DNA of 64,000 bases from Dactylis glomerata (lineage: Eukaryota; Streptophyta; Magnoliopsida; Poales; Poaceae), in assembly GCA_007115705.1 (NCBI GenBank), contig QXEO01001841.1, forward strand, positions 62,001-126,000, written 5' to 3'. Shown piece after piece: positions 24,528-36,502 of the stretch. The notes beneath the pieces are model-generated. The model saw only the letters and a program-made list of their open reading frames with translations, ran no database searches and was not told the origin of the DNA. A program made the translations under genes and the position numbers. The first letter of the stretch is position 1; the number at the start of each line of letters is the position of its first letter.

Positions 24528-25656
24528 TCAATCCCAACGCGGCCAATAAGTGGCATCTCCAAAATATGACGAAGAAGTACCTTCGTCCTGATATGAGCTC
24601 GAGGGCGCCCCGGTATGGTACACGGTGTAATAATCAGCGGGCGCCTCCTCCTCCTGGCTCTCGGTGCCCTGCTGCATGCGGAAGCCAAGCAACCTAAGCT
24701 GCTCGTCCAACTCCTCCTTCGAGAGTGACCAAGGTCCCCTGCAAATACTGAACAAACCGGGCTGCGGCAAGGGAACTTCCCTTTCATCTCCATCAGTAAA
24801 TAACATTCTATAAACTAGACTTCCTGCACAAGAGTTAGCAGTAACAAAGTGATGGATCTTCATAGCAGCAAGATCAAGTCTTTGTGGGACTAACAGTGTA
24901 TCATTAGGAGCAACAGAAACTCCCAAAGCAGCAAGAATGCGCGTAGCAATAATGCCTCCATAAATGGGTCCCCTAGCAGCTAAGCGACGAGCAATGAGAG
25001 CACCGAGGTTGTACTTTTTACTAACATCAAGCGCAGTAGCTAGAAAAGCTAAATGATAGTTAGAAATATTACTAGTGTTCTCCCTACCAAGAATACTAGT
25101 GGCAAGATAGTAAGCAAAGTATCTAATAGCTGGGAGTTGAATGTTCCTTATCTTGCCACGCTGGGTTGTGCGGTCATCATCATTGGCCACCCCTCGGTAA
25201 AGCTCCAGCAAAATCAGCGGGTCGGGTTTGAATCTTCTTTGCTGTCCCAAACATGGCAATACCTAGGATGCTGCAAAATTTCTCCAAAGACATGGTGATA
25301 GACTTATCATAAATTTTAAATGCGATAGATGGCTTGAAGGCGGAGTTAGAAAATTTAAAACTCTCAACAAAAATCTTTGTGAGCATAGCATATTGGTCAC
25401 TCTCATCAAGCATGTATGTAGTCAAACCAACCCTGTCAACAAGGAGTAAGAAATCCTCAAGGATCCCTGCATCACTCAAAAATTTAGTACAAGGGAAAGT
25501 TGATGGATGTGCATCTCCATCGCCCCCCTCATCGCCAATGCTCGGTGACATAAGATCTTCATTGTAGGATGTCCTGAATTGAGTAGTTGATCTTGAAGGC
25601 CTTGATGACCTTGGAGCTTCTCTCTCAAAGACTTCTCCATAAGTGTGATTATCCAT
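24528..25656 (-). pseudogene. ATHILA-type late ORF of element A (frameshifted)
   Basis: Located where Athila elements carry their extra ORF after pol, once called env-like (PF03078 ATHILA family is the likely match). The first frame runs from MDNHTYGEV (25656) through SLEKFCSILGIAMFGT. Near 25190-25200 the reading continues in another frame (LELYRGVANDD, GGIIATRILAALGVSV) to a TGA at 24528. A single frameshift breaks it. The tail has EEEAPADYYTVYH and is acidic and Tyr/Ser-rich. No signal peptide or membrane segment is evident, so an envelope role is not supported here. Confidence 0.6.
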
Positions 25657-26573
25657 TTCCCTTTTCTGAATTTTTTAAGCAAACCTCATAAAAATGATTT
25701 CAAGACAAGCAAATGAAGGAAACTACTATAGGGAGTTGCAAGAGAGCTAACATGCATCAAAATAACTTATCTAAGTAATAGAACAAGCATGCAAACTCAT
25801 TTAACCTATCACCTATAGTGCTAAAATACTCAAGAAATACTCCACTAAACAAAATTCTACTTGGACAATCGAAGGAGTCACATACCGGAGAATAAATGCT
25901 CCAAATCTCAGCAGCAAAGATGGGCTAAGCAAGGAGATCGAAAATCGCGAGCAAGAATAGCAAGAACACGGGTTTGAGCATTGGGGTGGAGTTTTTTTGG
26001 GACAGAGAGTGAAGTGGCTGGTGGAAGAATAAGTGGAGGGCCAGGGGGCCCCACACCATGCCACGACGCAGCCTAGCTTGGACCACGCCACCATGTGGTG
26101 TGGTGGCATGGTAGGTCCCTCGGGATGTCCCACGTGCCTCTCTGCCCCAATTTTGACGTAAAAAATTTAAAAACAATTTTCTGGAATTTTCTGAGAAACT
26201 TTATTTTTGAGGATTTTCAGAAATTGACAAAAGATTAAAAACTCAAGAAAACGAATATGGAACGATGGAAAACAAATTCAAACCAAGTCTACAGCAGCTC
26301 TTAAGATTCTCTAATATGCAACTAAATAGCAGAAACAAAAGTGAACAAGGTGAAAACATGAGTGAATAAAAGTAATTGCGGTGAAAACATAGTTTCATTC
26401 ATTCAAAAACCGCTTTGTTAACAAGGTTGATCAAGTCTTGTTACCAAAACAATTTTCTACGAAACAAAAATTTGCATTTCACTAAATGATTATGTTACCT
26501 CGACCTTGATAGACATAGTCCCAACCATAACAATTTTATACTCTTCCTTGGGCTTTAGCCTTGAACAATAAAT
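25657..26573 (-). other. Non-coding middle of element A where pol should be
   Basis: Between protease and the late ORF an autonomous Athila element would have more than 2 kb of reverse transcriptase, RNase H and integrase. Here there are only about 0.9 kb of AT-rich sequence with a GC-rich patch (about 26040-26130). No RT or integrase motif is found in any frame. Confidence 0.7.
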
Positions 26574-29100
26574 TTATCCAACTTTAATGGTCTCAATATT
26601 TTTGATTGAATTTAGACCATATTTTCTATCAATCTTCTTGGGAAAATAAACCGTGTGCTCCTTATCATTAACATTAAAAGTTACTTTCCCTTGGTTGCAA
26701 TCAATAACAGCACATACAGTGTTAAGAAAATGTCTCCCAAGAATAATAGACATATTATCATCTTCAGGCATTTCCAACACAACAAAGTCAGTTAATATCA
26801 AATAATTATTAGCCACTTGAACAGGAACATCCTCACATATACCAATAGGAATAGTAGTGGACTTACCAGCCATTTGCAAAGATATATCAGTTGATATCAA
26901 TTTTTCTAGATCAAGTCTCTTATAGAGAGAAAAAGGCATGACACTAACTCCGGCTCCCAAATCACACAAAGCAGTTCTGACATAGTTATTTTTAATAGAG
27001 CAAGGAATAGTTGGTATATCTTGATCTCCAAGCTTCTCTGGAACCTTGCCATTGAAAGAATAATTAGCAAGCAAAGTGGAAATTTCCTCACTAGGAATCT
27101 TCCTTTTGTTAGAAACAATATCCTTCATATACTTTGAATAAGGAGGCTTTTAATAGCTTCAGTCAAAGGAATTTGCAAAAACAAAGGTTTCATCCATTCA
27201 CAAAACCTGTTATAGCATTTTTCTTCCTTGGATTTGTGTTTCTTACTAGGAAAAGGCATTGGTTTTTGCACCCAAGGCTCTCTCTCACTACCATGTTTAT
27301 TGGCAATGAAATCCTCCTTGGTGTACTTTGCATTATTGGCAAGCTTTTCTGGTCCCTCCTCTACTTATTCTTTATCAGAAACATTACCACTTTTAGTTTC
27401 AGCATCAGAAATAGAGACACTATTAGGATCCTTACCCGTTTCAGAAGATTCTGTAACTGTTTTATGCTTCTTCTTCTTTTTCTTGGAAAGAGTACCATTA
27501 CCTGTACCACATTGAGAATCCTGTTCGATCCTCTTAGGATGTCCTTCAGGATATAAAGGATCCTGAGTAGAAGCACCACTTCTAGTGCTTATTTCAGAAG
27601 CATGTTTTTCTCTAGAAGCGTTAACTAGCAAATCTTTTTGCACCTTAGTGAACTGAGCAATTTGAGTCTGAATCATTTGGAAATGTTTAACAAGCATCTT
27701 AACATAATTGGAGGTTCCCTCCACAATATCATGCAACTTATTAATAGCTCTAGAGTTCTCCAACAGATGATTCTACACCCTCTTATTAAAGTTATCTTGC
27801 TTAACAATAAAATTATCAAACTCATCTAAGAATTGATCAGGAGGTTTAGAGTAAGGAATATCTCTATTATCAAAGTGTTGGAGAGAGTGTACCTCAATAG
27901 TAGATGAGCGAGGGATTGGCTTACATAATTCTTCTATAGGTGGTAGATTCTTCACATCTTTAGATTTAATACCCTTCTCCTTAAGAGATTTATTGGCTTA
28001 TCTCATCACTTCATCATTTAATTCAATCATTCCCCTCTTCTTTGGTGTTGGCGCTGGTGTTGGCTCAGATATATTCCAATCATCATGATTCCGACTTATT
28101 TTAGCCATTAATTCTTTAGCTTCAGTAGGATTTCTTTTCCTGAAAACATAACCAGCACAACTATCCAGGTATGTCCTAGATTCAACAGTTAGTCCATTAT
28201 AAAATATATCAAGGAGTTCATTTTTAGGTATTGGCTGTCCAGGCAGTGCTCTAATTAAAGAACAAAACCTTGCCCATGATTCAGGCAGTTTCTCTCTTTT
28301 TACCTGCTCAAAGTCAAAGATTTTTTATAAAGCAGCATGTTGAGCACTAGCAGGGAAATATTTCTGAAAGAAAGCATTAACCAAAGTAATAGGACTATCA
28401 ATAGATCCAGGAGACAGATTATTAAACCAAGTTTTAGCCTCACCTTTCAACGAGAAAGGGAAAATCTTAGCGACAAAGTAAGTGCGCAACTTAGTATCAT
28501 CAGAAAATAAGTTACTCAAAGCAGAGAGCTCATTCATATGTCCCATAACACTTTCATTTTCAGTACCACAAAAAGGTTCTTTCTCAACAATAGATATATA
28601 AGATAAATCCAAAGAGAAATCATAATCCTTATCACTAATGTTTATGGGAGACGTAGCAAACTTAGCATCAGGAGACAACTTATATCTAACAGTGCGTCTT
28701 GCAAGAAATCTCTAATAGCACCAGCATCACTAGTAGCATGAAATTCATCAATAAACTCATCATTGAGTTCAATATAAGCTTCCTCAAGATCATCACTTGG
28801 ATATTCTCTAGACTCAGGTGAACTAACAGGTGTAACAATGTTTCCCATTTGTTTAGTCCTAGCAATTATAGCATCTAGGAAGGAACCTAATGAACCATTC
28901 TCATCAAGCATAGTAGAAGCATCATCAAAATTACCAGAAGCATTTTCAAACTCAGCAGAAGTAGTAGCATGTGCATATGGTGGTGTAAGCAACTTACTCA
29001 TCACAGATGGTGAATCAAGAGCAACAGAGGTGTTCAGAGTTCTACCTCTTCTTGTAGTGGATGGCAATATAGGAACTTTTCCATCACGAGGTTTACCCAT
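26574..29100 (-). pseudogene. gag-protease region of element A (broken frames)
   Basis: Gag starts at 29100 (MGKPRDGKVPILPS). Downstream frames read Athila-type capsid (FPFSLKGEAKTWFNNLSPGS, about 28400), then a linker, then aspartic protease at 26574-27128: LCDLGAGVSVMP (active-site Asp in DLGA), ILGRHFLNT and YFPKKI. The gag frame breaks several times (near 28680, 28320 and 27770), so no continuous polyprotein can be made. The frame stops right after the protease. Confidence 0.8.
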
Positions 29101-29158
29101 GATGAATGGATTGCAGAGAACAATATGAATTCCAAGTGAACTTACAAATAAAGTTATG

Positions 29159-29176
29159 CTCCCCGGCAACGGCGCT
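29159..29176 (-). other. Primer binding site of element A (tRNA-Asp type)
   Basis: On the minus strand AGCGCCGTTGCCGGGGA starts about 12 bases inside the 5' LTR. It is one mismatch from the TGGCGCCGTTGCCGGGGA site used by Athila-lineage elements. Confidence 0.75.
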
Positions 29177-29188
29177 AGAAAATAGTCT

Positions 29189-30587
29189 TGATGACCCACA
29201 AGTATAGGGGATCGCAACAGTCTTCAAGGGAAGTAAAACCCAAATTTATTGATTCGACACAAGGGGAGCCAAAGAATATTTATAAGCTTTAACAGATGAG
29301 TTGTCAATTCAGCTACACCTGGAAACAGACTTGCTCACAGCAGTTTATCAGTAGCAACAATTTTATAGTAGTGGCAGTAGTAAAATAGTAGCGGTAATAG
29401 CAAAATAAGGACAGTAGCGATATCAATTGTAAACAGTAGGATTTAATACTGTAGGCATAGGGATGGATGAACAGGCGTTGCATGGATAAGATAATTAATG
29501 TAATAATCAAGACATGGGCAATTGCAAATAAATAAAGATAAAGCATCCTAGTACTAAGTAACCATAGGCATGTATTCCGTATATAGTCGTACATGCTCGT
29601 AATGAGAAACTTGCACAACATCTTCTGTCTTACCAGCCCATTTGTAGCGGGGCCTCAAGGGAAACTATTGGTAATTAAGGTACTCCTTTTAATAGAGTAC
29701 CGGAGCAAAGCATTAATACTCCGTGAACACATGTAATCCTCACATCACAGCCATCCCCTCCGGTTATCCCAATTATTGTCACTTTGGGGCCTCGGGTTCT
29801 GGACAACGATATGTGTATACAACTTGCAGATAAGATCAAAAACAACAATTATCATCATGAAACAATAACATGTTCAGATCTGAGATCATGCCACTCGGGC
29901 CCAAAGTGACAAGCATTAAGCACAACAAGTTGCAACAATGTCAAAAGCACTAACAATGGATACTAGGCACCATGCCCTAACAATCTCATAGCAATTACAT
30001 GAATGATCTCATCCAATCCCTACCATCCCCTTCGGCCTACAGCGGGAATTACTCACACATGGATGGGGGAATCATGGATGGTTGATGGAGAGACGTCGGT
30101 GATGATGATGGCGATGATCTCCTCCAAATCCCCGTCCCGGCAGGGTGCCAGAATGGAGTTTCTGGTTCCGAATCGCGGTTTCTGGTGGTGGCGGCACAGC
30201 GGAACTCTATCTGGGAAAAACGCCGACCCCCCGATGTTTTCAGGTCATAGGGTATATTTAGGCGGAAGAAGGGGTCGAGGCGATGGCTGGGGCGGCCACA
30301 CCACCCCCTGGCGCGGCCTGGCCTAGCCCGCGCCACCAGGTGCTGTGAGCCCCTCGTCGCCCCTCTCTGTCTCGTATTCTGGCTCCGTGTGTCTTCTGGT
30401 AAAATAGGAACTTTACGGTATTTTCTAGGATTTTTCCTAAAAGTCGGATTTCTGCACAAAAACGAGACACCAGGGCAATTGTGCTGAAAACAGCGTCAGT
30501 CCGTGTTAGTTGTATTCGAAACACACAAATTAGAGGAGAAATAATAGCAAAAGGTTTTAGGAAAGTAGATACGTTTTGGACGTATCA
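29189..30587 (-). repeat. 5' LTR of element A
   Basis: 1399 bp, TG...CA. The minus strand starts TGATACGTCC. About 30 bp longer than its partner because of small indels. Confidence 0.85.
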
Positions 30588-31336
30588 CTGGGTTTAAAAA
30601 TATTTTACAATCTGGCACATTTGTGTGGCGTCCACCCTTACGGCGCCCCGTGGTTCTATTGCATGGCGCCGCCCCTTTGGCGTCGTCCTATTTTCCTGCA
30701 TGGCTCCCTGGGCCTGCTTTGGTATGTATGGCGCCATGGGCTGGGGCGCTATGGTTGTAGGGTTAACCATCGCGCCCAGGCATCGCTCCCTCCTCTTATT
30801 CTCACACATCAAATGCTGCCCCCTCCATCTCTCTCAGCCGGCGCCGCCGCACCTCTCCCCCGCATCTGATCCAGTGCCCAACCAGGTGTGCACGCCATGG
30901 AGGTCGGGTGAGGCCTCCCTCTCCGTGTCCCTCTCTTCTCCCCTGGAACCGGCCGCTGACTCTCCCGCCTCTATATCCTCCACCCGGCACCGGCCGCAAG
31001 TATTGCTGACGCCGGCGAGGTATGCCCTTCTCTTGCTTCCTTTTTTTGATGAATTTGTTCTTACATTGGCCCATATTAGACGGTTGTAGTTATACTTAGT
31101 TTTGTAGTAGGATTTGTGGGCAACAAGTAGTAAGATTTTATGATGATTTATATGTGCATGTATGAGAGTATGCAAAAAAAATTGTACCATTTTTGTGATG
31201 ATTTAGATGTGAAAGTGTGGTGTGGTCGCTATTATTTGCGATGACTTTGTAATGCTTGGCTCATATAAGCATGATTTATGTGATGTGTTGAGTAGAATTT
31301 GTTCTAACATATGAAACAATTATTTGTAGGTTTAAG
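30588..31336 (+). other. Upstream region of the mobile-domain pseudogene
   Basis: A GC-rich stretch (30620-31020) with 5'-UTR-like pyrimidine runs, then AT-rich sequence resembling an intron (after GGCGAG/GTATGCC at about 31020). No coding frame is supported. It probably belongs to the pseudogene that follows. Confidence 0.4.
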
Positions 31337-32017
31337 ATGGCACATCTTGAACAACATTATGATCAAGAACACCGTGCTCGGCTTATGGCGGAGGAGAAAA
31401 AGGTATTTCAAATGTATATCGTCATATTATTTTTTGAATGGTTTTATAGTGTGCTAACTAGAATTATTTGTAGGTTTTTGCTCCTCTTCATCTTAGGTGT
31501 CATGAAGCTCATGATGACGGCAAGATGGAATTTGATTATCGATACATCGAGTATACCCAGAGGCTTGGACTTCTACCTTTTATCAACATGGTTAGTCGAT
31601 TGTCGGTCTGGCTGAATCCATGTGCGGTTACGACACTAGTTGACTGATGGAGGCCTGAGACCCACACTTTTCATCTCGGCTGTGGGGAGATGACCATCAC
31701 CCTTCAGGATGTGTCAATGATCCTAGCACTTCCAATCAGCGGGCAATCATTGTACTTTGGTATGGACCCCGAAGGATTGGCGCGACTCTATGAGGTTGCT
31801 CATAGGGTGTGCACCAATCTACCATGGCATGTCCGCAGGCGCACCATACACATGGATAGCGTTGATGTATGGGAAACGCCCTGGAGATGCTTCCAAGGAG
31901 AAGGTGCAACAGTATGCCCATGCATACGTGTGGTATGTCATTAGTCGGACTCTTTATGTAGATAGCGGTGGTAAAAATGCAGTATGGATGTGGTTGAAGG
32001 CATTAAAAAGTTGGGTG
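31337..32017 (+). pseudogene. Plant mobile domain (MAIN-like) pseudogene, cut by element E
   Basis: Exon-like segment 31337-31403 (MAHLEQHYDQEHRARLMAEE) ends at a GT. A second exon from 31474 gives EYTQRLGLLPFINM, then the plant mobile domain core (PF10536) TLVD-stop-WRPETHTFHL. The stop TGA at 31645-31647 stands where the family has Arg, consistent with CGA to TGA. GEMTITLQDVSMILALPISG follows. Near 31865 the frame shifts, then VQQYAHAYVWYVISRTL and WMWLKALKS finish just before the LTR of element E at 32018. Such domains occur in nuclear MAIN/MAIL proteins and in transposon-encoded relatives. Which this was cannot be told. Confidence 0.75.
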
Positions 32018-33648
32018 ATACGTCTCAAACGTATCTATAATTTTGATGCTCCATGCTTGTTCTTACACCATTTGCTTAGTGTTTTGTTACACTTCGTGGC
32101 ATTTTTATGCATTTTCCGAAACTAACCTATTAACAAGATGCCACAGTGCCAGTTCCCTGTTTTCTGCCGTTTTTGTGTTTCAGAAAAGTTACACATGAAA
32201 TATTCTCAGAATTGGACGAAACAAAAGCTGAACCTCCCAATATTTAACGAAGCTTCCAGAAGACCGAAGAGGAGACGGAGAGGGGCCACGGGCTGGCCAC
32301 ACCACAGGGGGCGCGGCCTAGCCCCTGGCCGCGCCCACCCATGGTGAGGCCGCCCTGGTCCACCTCTGACGCTGCCCCTTCACCTATAAAGATCCCCCGA
32401 TGGGAAAAACCTAAAGACCCGATCAATTTTCTAGAAACATATCGCGATCCGCCGCCGTCGTCGACCCGAGATCGGGAGGGTCCAGAAGCTCTTCCCGGCA
32501 CCCTGCCGGAGAGGGGAATCGCCACCGGAGGTCTTCTTTATCACCATGCTTGCCTCCAGCGTGATGAGTGAGTAGTCTACCTTGGACTATGGGTCCATAG
32601 CAGTAGCTAGATGATTGTCTTCTCCACCATGTGCTTCATGTTTAGATCTCGTGAGCTGCCCTACATGATCGAGACTACCTTTATGTAATTCTACATGTTG
32701 TGTTTATTGGGATCCGATGAATATTGGTGTTATGTTAAGTTGATGTGCTGAATATTATCTTATGTTATCTCTATGTTGTTTATGATCTTGCATACTCTCC
32801 GTTGTTAGTAGCTATCTTGGCCAAGTAGATACTAGTGACTCCAAGAGGGGGTATTTATGCTCGATAGTTGGGTTCATGCCTCTATTTAATCTGGGGGAGT
32901 GACAGAAACCTCTAAGGTTGTAGATGTGCTGTTGCCACTAGGGAGAAAACAACATTCTTGTGTCCAAGGACATTCGTTTTGTTTACATTACACACTTTGC
33001 TTAATGCAGTTATCTGTTGTTCGCAACTTAATACTTGAGGGGTGTTCAGACGATATCCCCGCGAGTGGATTATTAGTCATAGATGCAGTTGGATGGCGGT
33101 CTATGTATTTTGTTGTAATGCCCAGAGTAAATCTCATAGTGATCCTCGTGACATATGCACGTTATCTTTATTCTATCAATTGCCCAACTGTAATGTGTTC
33201 ACCCAGCATGTTGTTATTTATCTTATGGAGAGACACCACTAGTGAACTGTGGACCCCGGTCCAATTTCCTTTACATTGCTATTACTATTTACTTTTACTT
33301 GCACTGTTTACTTTCTCGCATACTACTATTGTTTTCCACTCTATACGCTCAATCCTTTGTTTACAGCAAACCGGTGAGATTGACAACCTCATCGTAAGTT
33401 GGGAGCAAAGTTCTTGGTTGTGTTGTGTGCAGGTTCCACGTTGCTGCTAGTTGAAGATGCGCCAACAAGTATCGTAAACGGTGCCCTTGCTGGAGTGTCA
33501 CGAATCTAGCAAGAATCACCTTCTGAAGTTTGGCTTTTTCTTATTGGATCGATAAACCTCGGTTTCTTACTAAGGGAAAGACTTGCTACTGTGCTCATCA
33601 TACCTTCCTCTTGGGGTTCCCAACTAGGTGGTTATTCTGCCCGCATCA
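32018..33648 (+). repeat. 5' LTR of element E
   Basis: Starts TGATACGTCTCAAACG and ends GCATCA at 33648, about ten bases before a primer site; about 1.63 kb. The start of this LTR interrupts the mobile-domain pseudogene. Its 3' partner is not in the window. Confidence 0.7.
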
Positions 33649-33658
33649 AGCTGTTTTT

Positions 33659-33676
33659 CTGGCACCGTTGCCGGAG
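33659..33676 (+). other. Primer binding site of element E (tRNA-Asp type)
   Basis: Reads CTGGCACCGTTGCCGGAG, close to the Athila-type TGGCGCCGTTGCCGGGGA. It lies where a primer site is expected, about ten bases after the LTR. Confidence 0.7.
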
Positions 33677-33832
33677 AAAAAGAAGATTTCTGCAAGGGGA
33701 GTTTCGCACGCACATCCTTTACTTTTTTTAGTTTTGCTTTACTTTATTTTTGCTTGCATAGTTTTATCAAAAATACAAAAAAATAGTTTCCTTTATAGTT
33801 GCTTTTATTTACTTGCTTTTAGTTTTGTTAGA

Positions 33833-34554
33833 ATGAGTAATCTTGAAGTTGAAGTTCGTACTTTTAAGCAACAAGGGGGAGAGAGTTTGAAAGATGCTTG
33901 GTACCGTATTAGCAATTCTCATCATAGGTGTACAAAGAAGCATTCTACCATGATCCTCCTTAGAAATTTTTATGTTGGTATATCTAGTTGGAATAGGTAA
34001 GTTCTTGATACTCTTGCAGGAGGTAATTTTCTGGGTACTCCTGCTCTTGAAGCATGCACGTTAATTGAAAGTTTAGTGGGAGTACCACCTATTCATGTTG
34101 TTAAAACTGAGGTCACTATGGAGGAAGTTTTAGAAAAGCTTAGCTTCCTTTAGAAAAAAGTTTGCCAAATATCCTTGATAATGCTAGCCGGGTTAATGAA
34201 TTGATAGAAAGTATCGGTAAGAGAATCACCGTTTTAGAGGCTAGCACTACTCTTGATAGTCAAAACCTTAGGATTGGGAAACTGGAGGAATCTATGGAAA
34301 CTTTATGTTCAATTTTCTCTTCTCTTAAGTTTAAGAAGGAGAAAGCTTTTGTTGGAAAAGAGCAAAAATTTATGTATGTTCCCAAGGTGTATGTGCCTAA
34401 ACCGCAGCATGTTTTTAAGATTGGTAAAACTTTTAGTTCAACTAAGAGTGACTTGCAGGTTGAATCATCTTCGGGAACATCTAAAGTGCCTAGTGTGGTA
34501 AGTGGTGATCTTGAGGAAATAGTTGATCTTAATGCCTCTTTTGAAATTACTTGA
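33833..34554 (+). pseudogene. gag remnant of element E
   Basis: The frame opens at MSNLEVEVRTFKQQGGESLK, with DAWYRISNSHHRC and NFYVGISSWNR resembling Athila-lineage gag. A TAA stop follows at about 33998, but the same frame continues with LDTLAGGNFLGTPALEACTL before another stop at about 34152. A third open stretch (34162-34554) has coiled-coil character (NELIESIGKRITVLEASTT). Stops and a frameshift make it a pseudogene. No protease or polymerase follows. Confidence 0.65.
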
Positions 34555-36126
34555 TTTGCACTTTCTGCGCCTAGCTCAAAGGCGTTAAAGAAAAGCACTC
34601 TTGGGAGATAACCCAATATTTTACTTTCAGTTCTTTTTCTTTTATTTGAGTCTTGAAAGTTATTACTACTGTAATAACCTCTCCTTATCCTTTTTATTTC
34701 ATTGTTGTGCCAAGAGAAGCCTCTAATTTGAGTGAGGTAAGATTTGGGGATGTTGCTGTCCTGAAACAGATTTTGGTGCTGCACCATAAAAATTCATGAA
34801 AATTCTCAGAATATCTTTTTGACCTGCAATTTCTTGTGCATATGCCCCAGGTTATATACAAACTTTCATTAGCTTTACACTTTTTGATTTGAGCAATAGA
34901 AAACCCTCTAAAAAATCAATCTTTGTTAGCTATTCTGTTTTGACAGATTTCTGCCACTATTTGTGTTTGCCTCTCGATCGCTTTCTTTTTTAGTTCTTTT
35001 GATCACGGAACTTTTGGGGAAGTCTCTACAGTAGTATATGCTTTATATGTGGTGGTTTTGAGTTGAAACCTGAAGCAAAAAGGGGTTGATTCATTATTAT
35101 GCTTAAACTAATGTTGCTAATAGAATTGTGTTGAGTTTTGTATGAAGGAAGTTTTCAAGTGTAGGGATCGGAGAATGATGAGATGAGTTGAAGAATGGAC
35201 AAAAGCTCAAGCTTGGGGATGCCCACGCACCCCAAGAAATATCCAAGAGGTACAAGCGTCAAAGCTTGGGGATGCCCCCGAGGCACCCCTTCTTCATCCG
35301 CAAAAATCAGGTCACCTTTCAACACACTATATTTTTATTGCTTCATGCACTATGCATTTTTCTTGGAGCGTCTTTACTTTAGTTTTCAGTTTTGTTTAGT
35401 TTTGTTTGCTGCAATAAATGGTTGGACCCCAATAAATTTCTTTTGGAGAAGTTGCCTTGCTTTTCATTTGCCAAGAACACTCTATTTTTCACTCTTATCG
35501 TTCAACGAGTGTTCTCTTTTTCTGCTACTGCATTTAGTTTTCGTTTTTCGCCTTGGTTTTTGTTCAGATCTTGTTATATATTTGCATCAAGGTGTATTTT
35601 GACCTCTGGTCCATGTTAGTTTTCATCAAAAGAGTTGTTCCAAAAAGGTCCGAATGGTGTTGGAAAAGAGAAAAAGTTTCATGCAAAAAAGTGGTACAAA
35701 AAGGAGCTTGTGTAGACTGCAGCTTAGGCTTTTGCATGTCGTGCTTGATAACATTTTGATAGTATGCTTAGTGGTTTTGCTGTAGCATGACTTGTCTCAA
35801 ATAACTGAGATTGCTTAATGAGCTTTTGAAAAAAATCATGCGTTGTTTTTATTATTTGGAAGCATTAATTTGGTTTTCTCCTTGATGCTTTATTTGGGTT
35901 GACTTGGTGCATGCTTACACATGTTTGAATCATACAAAGTCGCCATAAGCCTCTATGATCATTTAGTTTTTGACTTTTGATGCCATTTTATGCTTCTCTT
36001 AATGTTGCTTTGTCGCTTTGCATGATTATGGCCGTTATTGCTCTCTTAGTTGGTCGCTCCCAGTCTTTTGCTAGCCCTCATTTTGTACTGAGTATGAGTT
36101 CTACTCGTGCATCCAACTCCTAAAAA
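34555..36126 (+). other. 3' internal region of element E
   Basis: AT-rich, with two copies of an AAGCTTGGGGATGCCC motif (about 35208 and 35262), like the G-rich stretches near the 3' end of Athila-type elements. No supported gene. The stretch ends at the CCAAG target of element B, and continues at 45189. Confidence 0.55.
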
Positions 36127-36131
36127 CCAAG

Positions 36132-36465
36132 TGACAAGGGTATAGTTAATAGATCCCGCTAGTTGAGTACCCCTGAGGCCCGATAAGCTAGTCCCAATTG
36201 TAATGATAGTCGAATACGAGTTCTTACCGTATGTCGATATTGTAATCTGTATCGTACCCTACCCGATCCTCGAGACCTGGCCACCTATATATAGGGGCCA
36301 GGAGGGGACGGTGGAGGTGAGATTGAAAGCAAGCCAGGTTGAACACCCAAGTTTACTTTCGACACACACCTATTTCGACTAACTTTACCTTCGAGTTCAT
36401 CTGACGCCCTATCTCCCCGATCCTAAGTCCTTCATCTAGGACATTTGTCGAGTTAACCCTCGTCA
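36132..36465 (+). repeat. 5' LTR of element B
   Basis: TGACAAGG...CGTCA. A TATA box (TATATATA) is at 36286-36293. The primer site TTGGCGCCGACCGTGGGG starts at 36467, one base after the LTR. Confidence 0.92.
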
Positions 36466-36502
36466 ATTGGCGCCGACCGTGGGGACCTTGGGCGTTGGAA
36501 TC

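Larger units (their letters stand above)
21210..30587 (-). mobile_element. Athila-lineage Gypsy element A, non-autonomous
   Basis: Minus-strand LTR retrotransposon: 5' LTR 29189-30587, tRNA-Asp-type primer site, gag, aspartic protease, an ATHILA-type late ORF, polypurine tract, 3' LTR 21210-22577. Reverse transcriptase, RNase H and integrase are absent between protease and late ORF. LTR differences in the first ~160 bp run at about 6-7 percent by eye, so it is older than elements B and D. Five-base flanks are CTAGA (left) and CTGGG (right), a poor target duplication. I do not assign a family name. Confidence 0.85.

Noticed and set aside
24528..25656. Late ORF of element A as a true envelope gene
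   Set aside because: No signal peptide, transmembrane segment or furin-like site is visible; ATHILA-type ORF is as far as the sequence goes.
21205..30592. Target duplication for element A (CTAGA versus CTGGG)
   Set aside because: Only three of five bases agree, so I do not claim one.
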